From assembly GCA_949987705.1 (NCBI GenBank), contig OX465282.1, forward strand, positions 125,942,310 through 126,006,309: a DNA stretch of 64,000 nucleotides, given 5' to 3'. Positions within the stretch are counted from its first letter, which is position 1; every line of letters begins with the position of its first letter. The position numbers and the translations under genes were made by a program. Under the pieces are notes generated by a model. The model ran no database searches. It saw nothing but the letters and a program-made list of their open reading frames with translations, and was not told the origin of the DNA. Source of the DNA: Thereva unica (taxonomy: Eukaryota; Arthropoda; Insecta; Diptera; Therevidae). Positions 59,190 through 64,000 of the stretch are shown one piece after another.

Positions 59190-61760
59190 CAATATATTTC
59201 AACTCCACCGTCATCTGGTCCCAAGTCCATGGTGTGAAAAGAGGAGGGTGGTCGACCTGCCGAATTGACCAGAATCGGAACAGGACATCACGTCGGTCAA
59301 AAGGAAATCATAGCAAAGGAATTGTTGAAATGCACAATATCAGTTTCTGCGCTATCGGAACTACAACTTACCGGATCTGGGACGATGACGATCGTCCCCA
59401 GCAATCGACGAAACGATGACGCTTTACTATTCCGGTGGTGAGAGACGAGAGGCCGGCGTCGGGTTTATGGTCGCTCGACGGCCTGCAGCTTAATCGCATT
59501 CCAACAGATATTCGAGCTTTTGGCGGTTATAACCATCGGTGGAACGATCAAGACCAATACGAGACGAATTTTTCGATCAGCTTCAACATACGGTGGATAT
59601 GATACTTCGAACAGTAGGTATTAAAATACTCGCGAGGGACTTCAATGCACATTCAGGAGAAGTACACACCGCTGGGAAGGAACGAATTAACGACAACGGT
59701 TGCGCCTGCTTTCATTCGCAGCGTCAAAAAACTTGATCGTTGGCTACAGCATTCTCCGCCATCCATTCAAACACCAACTCACCTGGCGAAATCCATCCGG
59801 CAACGTCTCGGCGAAACTAGACTACGTTTTGATCACGGGAAGATTCCGATCGACGCTCAAAGACGTACGTGCAATGCGTGGACCCGATTGTGGATCGGAC
59901 CATTATCTTGATCGAGCGAAATTACAGATGCGATTACAAAGAGCGAAGGAAACAGAGCCACCACCAGCCAAGAAGAATTGGGCCTGCTTACGGGACCCGA
60001 CCAAAGTCTAGTAATAACAAGTCTTTCATCTTCATACAAAAATTTCCGACCGTTGATTGTGTGCGTGCATATATGAACATCACTGCTGAGCAAAACTCAA
60101 CGCATACTTCGTGAATTCAGCGAGACAAAGCCAGATTCTGTCTTTACGGTAAAGTATGCAGAACAGAAAAGGAAAGATAATTGAATCAGCTGTCAAAATT
60201 GAAATCATCAAAACAAACGAGCAAATATGCACAAACACATCAACATTATCCCTATAGAAACTTATAAAATTTTCCGACTTATGGTTGTATTCCAGCGCGT
60301 ATAAAAATGTTGCATTCTCTCTCTGATAGCCTGACATCGTCATTTGAAAAACTTGTGCATGCAGCTGTTCGCCTTTCACTCATTAACCATATGAAGATGA
60401 AAGACTTGTTAATTTCTAGACTTTGGACCCGACCCCGATCATCAGGCGAGAGTCTCAAATGACATTTTCCAACAAATTCGCGACATTCGCAATACCGGAT
60501 GATATCGATGTAGAAGAAATGCAGTTTTCGGAGTCTGTTGTGGGGTGTGCAATTTAGTTGTGTTCACCAATCCGTAAACAGACGCAGCCATGGATCTCGG
60601 AAAGCTGTCTGGACCTCGTCGACTTTTAGCAATACCGACGATTGAACAGAGAAGTTCGACAGAAAATGAAATCGGAACTGGAAGTGTACTGGAATAACTT
60701 TGCGGCCGACATGGAAGATGCGGCGTCGAGGCACAAGTAGAGAAAGAGAATTCTTTCACCAGCTGTAAAATCAAGGTCCAGAACCTGAACCGCCGATTAT
60801 CAAACAGCCGACGAATAAGTTTCTCTATAACGAATCGAAAATTATCGAGGTGAAGACGGCAATATAATCGCTGAAAAATGGAAAAGCGCCGGGAATAGAC
60901 CAAGTAACCGCCCAGATGATCAAAGCCGGAGGTGATGTCTTATCACAACGACTCCATGTCCTCATAACACACATATGGCATTCGCATCGTGTCTCATCGG
61001 CGTGAAAGTCGTTGTCCTAATTTTGAAAAGAGGCAATCGCGAATGCAAGAATTATCACGGTATTATCCTCCTTTTGATCGTCTGCAAAGTATTGACGAAG
61101 ATCATGTCTTCGCCGACACGGATGTCGAAGCAACAGACATCTCGTACGTCCAGTCATACGGGTTAAAAATCAATGCGGAAGAGACCAAAGTGCTCACCAC
61201 GGATGGATCGAGGGCCAGTGTTGACCTCGATGGAACCCATATCATTCCGGTGTTCAAATATTTGGGATGTTTGGTTGAGAAAACGAAAGTGGCATTGACA
61301 GCCGACCTTCACAGCCGCATCGGCCAGGCAACAGTGACATTCGCCTCGCTCAAGTGGTGCATTTGGAAACGAACAAATATTACTATCAAAACGAAAGTAG
61401 GCCTTTATCGAACGTTGATCCTTCCTATCCTTCTTTATGGATCTGAAACGTGGACACTGCTCAAACCGGACGTCAAGAATCTCAAATGCAATGCTTGAGA
61501 CAGATTCTCGGTGTCGCACTATACGATCGCCTTCGAAACGACCAACAGACACTGATTGAAGAAGAAATACAAAAACGCCAACTACGGTGGTTTGGACATG
61601 TTTGCCGAATGTATAATAGCCGTTTGCCACGTAAACTTCTCTGGCGAGACCGACCCGCAGGCGGGATAATTCAGCTGTCGGAACCGTAGAAAACGTGGCT
61701 AAAAAATATCCAGGGCAACCTAAAGAATCGGCGATATAACAGTTCATTGGGGCTGCGAAT
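59190..61760 (+). pseudogene. RTE-like LINE, nearly full span, palm deleted
   Basis: Endonuclease: FCAIGTTTYRIWDDD (about 59345), ILARDFNAHSGEVHT (59620-59660), LRLLSFAASKNLIVGYSI, AKLDYVLITGRFRSTLKDVR and GPDCGSDHYL (59700-59910), PAKKNWACLRDPTKV. RT: GKAPGIDQV (about 60885) with GGDVLSQRLHVLITHIWHS, then IVCKVLTKIM (61080), after which the palm including the catalytic box is deleted and reading resumes at DTDVEATDI and SYGLKINAEETKVLTTDG (61150). C-terminus: FKYLGCLVEK, LYRTLILPILLYGSETWTLL, CLRQILGV, QLRWFGHVCRM (to about 61690). Frameshifts are numerous. Same family as 32.3-34.1 kb on the opposite strand. Confidence 0.85.
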
Positions 61761-61764
61761 GAAA

Positions 61765-64000
61765 GGTCTCTTGTGTGTAAAGATCTTTCGAAGTACATTA
61801 TATAATTTTGAGTATTTAAGAAAAGATTCCACAAGCTGGAAATGCTATTATAGTGCATGCCGCGAAAAATTCAAATTTTAAGCTCTGTTTCCGGGAGCAC
61901 ATAATATATGCTATTTTAGGTTCTCTTTAAGATGCCGCAGAGTTGATTAGCACGTATGGCTCGCGGATGATGTAAGAATGGCACCAAGCCTCGACGGATG
62001 TAGTTGCCGGGGTCGACAGTAGTCCCAGGTTTAGCGGCGCGATAACCTTGAACAGCGTGTTTTCATGCAGAGGTCTATGCAAAACTGACATGTACCCACG
62101 ATAACTTAAGAAGGATTTACGAAAACAAGCAGCTATTTATCACTTGTACGGCCAAGTTCAAACGAGTTCTTTCTGCGCCACATAGGAATTCGGAAAATAA
62201 ATAACCTTCTATATATAAATATGTAGTTCGAAGGGCGGAATACCCAACCTGAGGAATGTGAGTCTACCCTTCACATTCTCGTTTTATGGCCCACAATATT
62301 ATGGAGTAGTATCTCGTTGTTTACTGCTACTCGCCCGAGCAGACGTTATTTGGGAAAACTGCTGAGGTTTGACAGCCGTATTTGTGGACCTGATACATGA
62401 TCAAAAGAAAGGAAGAAACAAAAAGAAAGAGCAGAAATTTTACAGAACCTAATTTTTACAGCAAACTGTAAGCAAAGACACCACCCTGTCTATTTACGAG
62501 TATCGCAATGTAACCTAACGAAGCAGCTCAAGAGAATTATTACCGATTGAAAATTATTATATCCACTTGCAGAACATCAAAATTCTAATAATAATATTTT
62601 TATGAAATTTCCGACACGATAACATCAACAACATCGAGTAAAGGTCATCAGAGGTGTTAACTAACAAGAATCAAACTCGAATGGTGTTAAGAAAAACTAT
62701 GCACCAATGTCTAAGTATCACAAAAATGTTTACCCCAATATTCCGATGAAAAATTTCAATGATATGAATTGACAAGAACGTATATGGCATGTTCATTCCA
62801 TCATTAATACAAATCAGCTTAAGCATGTTATCATAATGCCGTGGTATAGTACGACATGGGGTCATCAAATATTTATAAACTTGATAAACCACCTGGCTAT
62901 CTCATATGTTATCAACTCAACATAACCTTTTTACACATATACTTTATAAAGTAAAACCACGACAATGATTTAAGTTATCATCCCCAGGACAAGGAGTCTA
63001 TACGATATAGGAGGGATATAGTAAAAGTGTAGACAAGTCTCCATTCTCCATTTTTGCAATATCGACAGATTTTCCGTAAGCCAATTTAGACGCTTTACTG
63101 AAAGCGAAAAGGGCCCATCCTCCGGAGCAGGCTAAGAAGAATCGAGAAACACATTTTTCAGATGGAAGTCTAATGGTTTAGTCTACATTCATATATGACT
63201 ACCCGAACAATTTTTCATTGGAACCAGGAGACGGAGAGACGTGGGGCCATATGTGCCCTGCAGACGAAAATGGATGATTGAAATTAACATGGCCGCAGGG
63301 TTTATTGAAAAAATTCAACTTCAAAAAAATTAATTTAAAACAAAGAAGAGCTTAAAAAGACTGGTGGTGGACCAGTTGTATTACAGCCACTCATTCCTGT
63401 AGAAGGAGTGGTAAAGTTCCCTCAAATGAATACAACCACCGGGAAGAGATTGTGATTGCAGTGAAATTGCACATCATATTTTGTTTTCAGATACATATCT
63501 AGTCAAAAGTGGTAAATATAGAAAATTCTGATAGACCAGCTTGTCCCTGTCCTTTAGTAGTATCAGAGACTAGAGCAATTCGGAGAAATATAAGATCCTC
63601 TTAAAGAGACCTAGGACTAAAGCTGTTGGAAAAGGAAACGCAATTCCTAGAACATTTTCATATAGTCCGGGAGGCAGCGTTGCATTTTGGCGGCTCATTT
63701 CTTCCCACTTGATTTTTTTGCAATAGATAGTTTAGATAAGACTAATAACAGAAACAACCGTCAGACGCCAGTATCGTGGTGGGGGTGGTCGTGGGAAAAT
63801 GTGAAAGTGGTAAAAAAAAAAATTCGTCGGCTTATTTCTTACCACTTGAGCATTTGCACAGTTATTGTTTAAGTGATAATAAAAATTATAAAAAAAGTCA
63901 GCTGCGTACCTAGTAGGGGATTATACGTCAGTCGCTTGTATAAACCTGTCAAAAAAACACATTTTATAAAATCATTTCAAATTCAATGAAACTTATACAT
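61765..64000. other. Unassigned stretch to window end
   Basis: No gene, RNA or repeat ends supported. A possible weak hairpin lies near 62257-62283 (GAATGTGAG...CTTCACATTC). Confidence 0.4.

Noticed and set aside
61163..61858. 231-codon reverse-strand ORF
   Set aside because: Opposite strand of the LINE C-terminus whose motifs read clearly on the + strand.

Overview
This 64 kb window is repeat-dense, AT-rich nuclear DNA of an arthropod, most likely an insect. The evidence is the mix of element families seen together: RTE-like, Jockey-like and R1-like LINEs, Gypsy, Tc1, hAT, Harbinger-like, Helitron and a Transib-like element. One 54-bp GT-AG intron fits, but does not prove, a fly. No bacterial operon, rRNA, canonical tRNA gene or CRISPR array is visible. 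Nearly all long open frames are transposon remnants; many short ones are chance.

Layout. 0-2.3 kb: unassigned DNA, then a decayed LINE reverse transcriptase (RT). 2.3-7.1 kb: unassigned. 7.1-9.6 kb: a hAT insertion with an 8-bp target duplication holding a LINE, which itself holds a hairpin and a Harbinger-like MITE. 9.9-10.5 kb: reverse-strand Helitron helicase. 12.3-12.85 kb: R1-like RT scrap. 14.5-16.6 kb: a composite repeat bounded by inverted ends, with two tRNA-like pol III units, a tRNA-derived SINE and a perfect 45-bp inverted repeat. 18.07-21.28 kb: a full-length RTE-like LINE (reverse strand, 11-bp target duplication) inserted in a short tandem repeat. 21.65-23.2 kb: forward Helitron helicase and a second LINE 3' end. 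24.9-27.8 kb: degenerate Gypsy pol (reverse) with two nested MITEs. 30.9-34.1 kb: a dispersed repeat, Jockey-like and RTE-like fragments. 35.26-36.15 kb: the best candidate for a real gene. 36.5-38.95 kb: hAT-like end, MITEs, gag-like debris. 40.4-42.7 kb: Tc1 transposase interrupted by a 963-bp GT-AG segment. 44.56-44.9 kb: eight tandem hairpins. 45.87-47.12 kb: non-autonomous Transib-like element. 47.97-58.24 kb: a 5,135-bp segment present twice in tandem. 59.2-61.76 kb: another RTE-like LINE.

Most notable: (1) an intact IS630/Tc1-type transposase-derived ORF with a small intron, a poly(A) signal and two of three catalytic acids replaced, which looks like a domesticated gene; (2) a Tc1 transposase that becomes an uninterrupted 343-residue protein only if a 963-bp segment with perfect splice signals is removed, that segment carrying an unknown antisense ORF; (3) a hairpin minisatellite with a paired, pairing-preserving substitution; (4) the apparently identical 5.1-kb tandem duplication, either very recent or an assembly artefact.

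Family assignments come from reading translated motifs and terminal repeats by eye; no database search was run. Ends given as approximate are uncertain by tens of bases.
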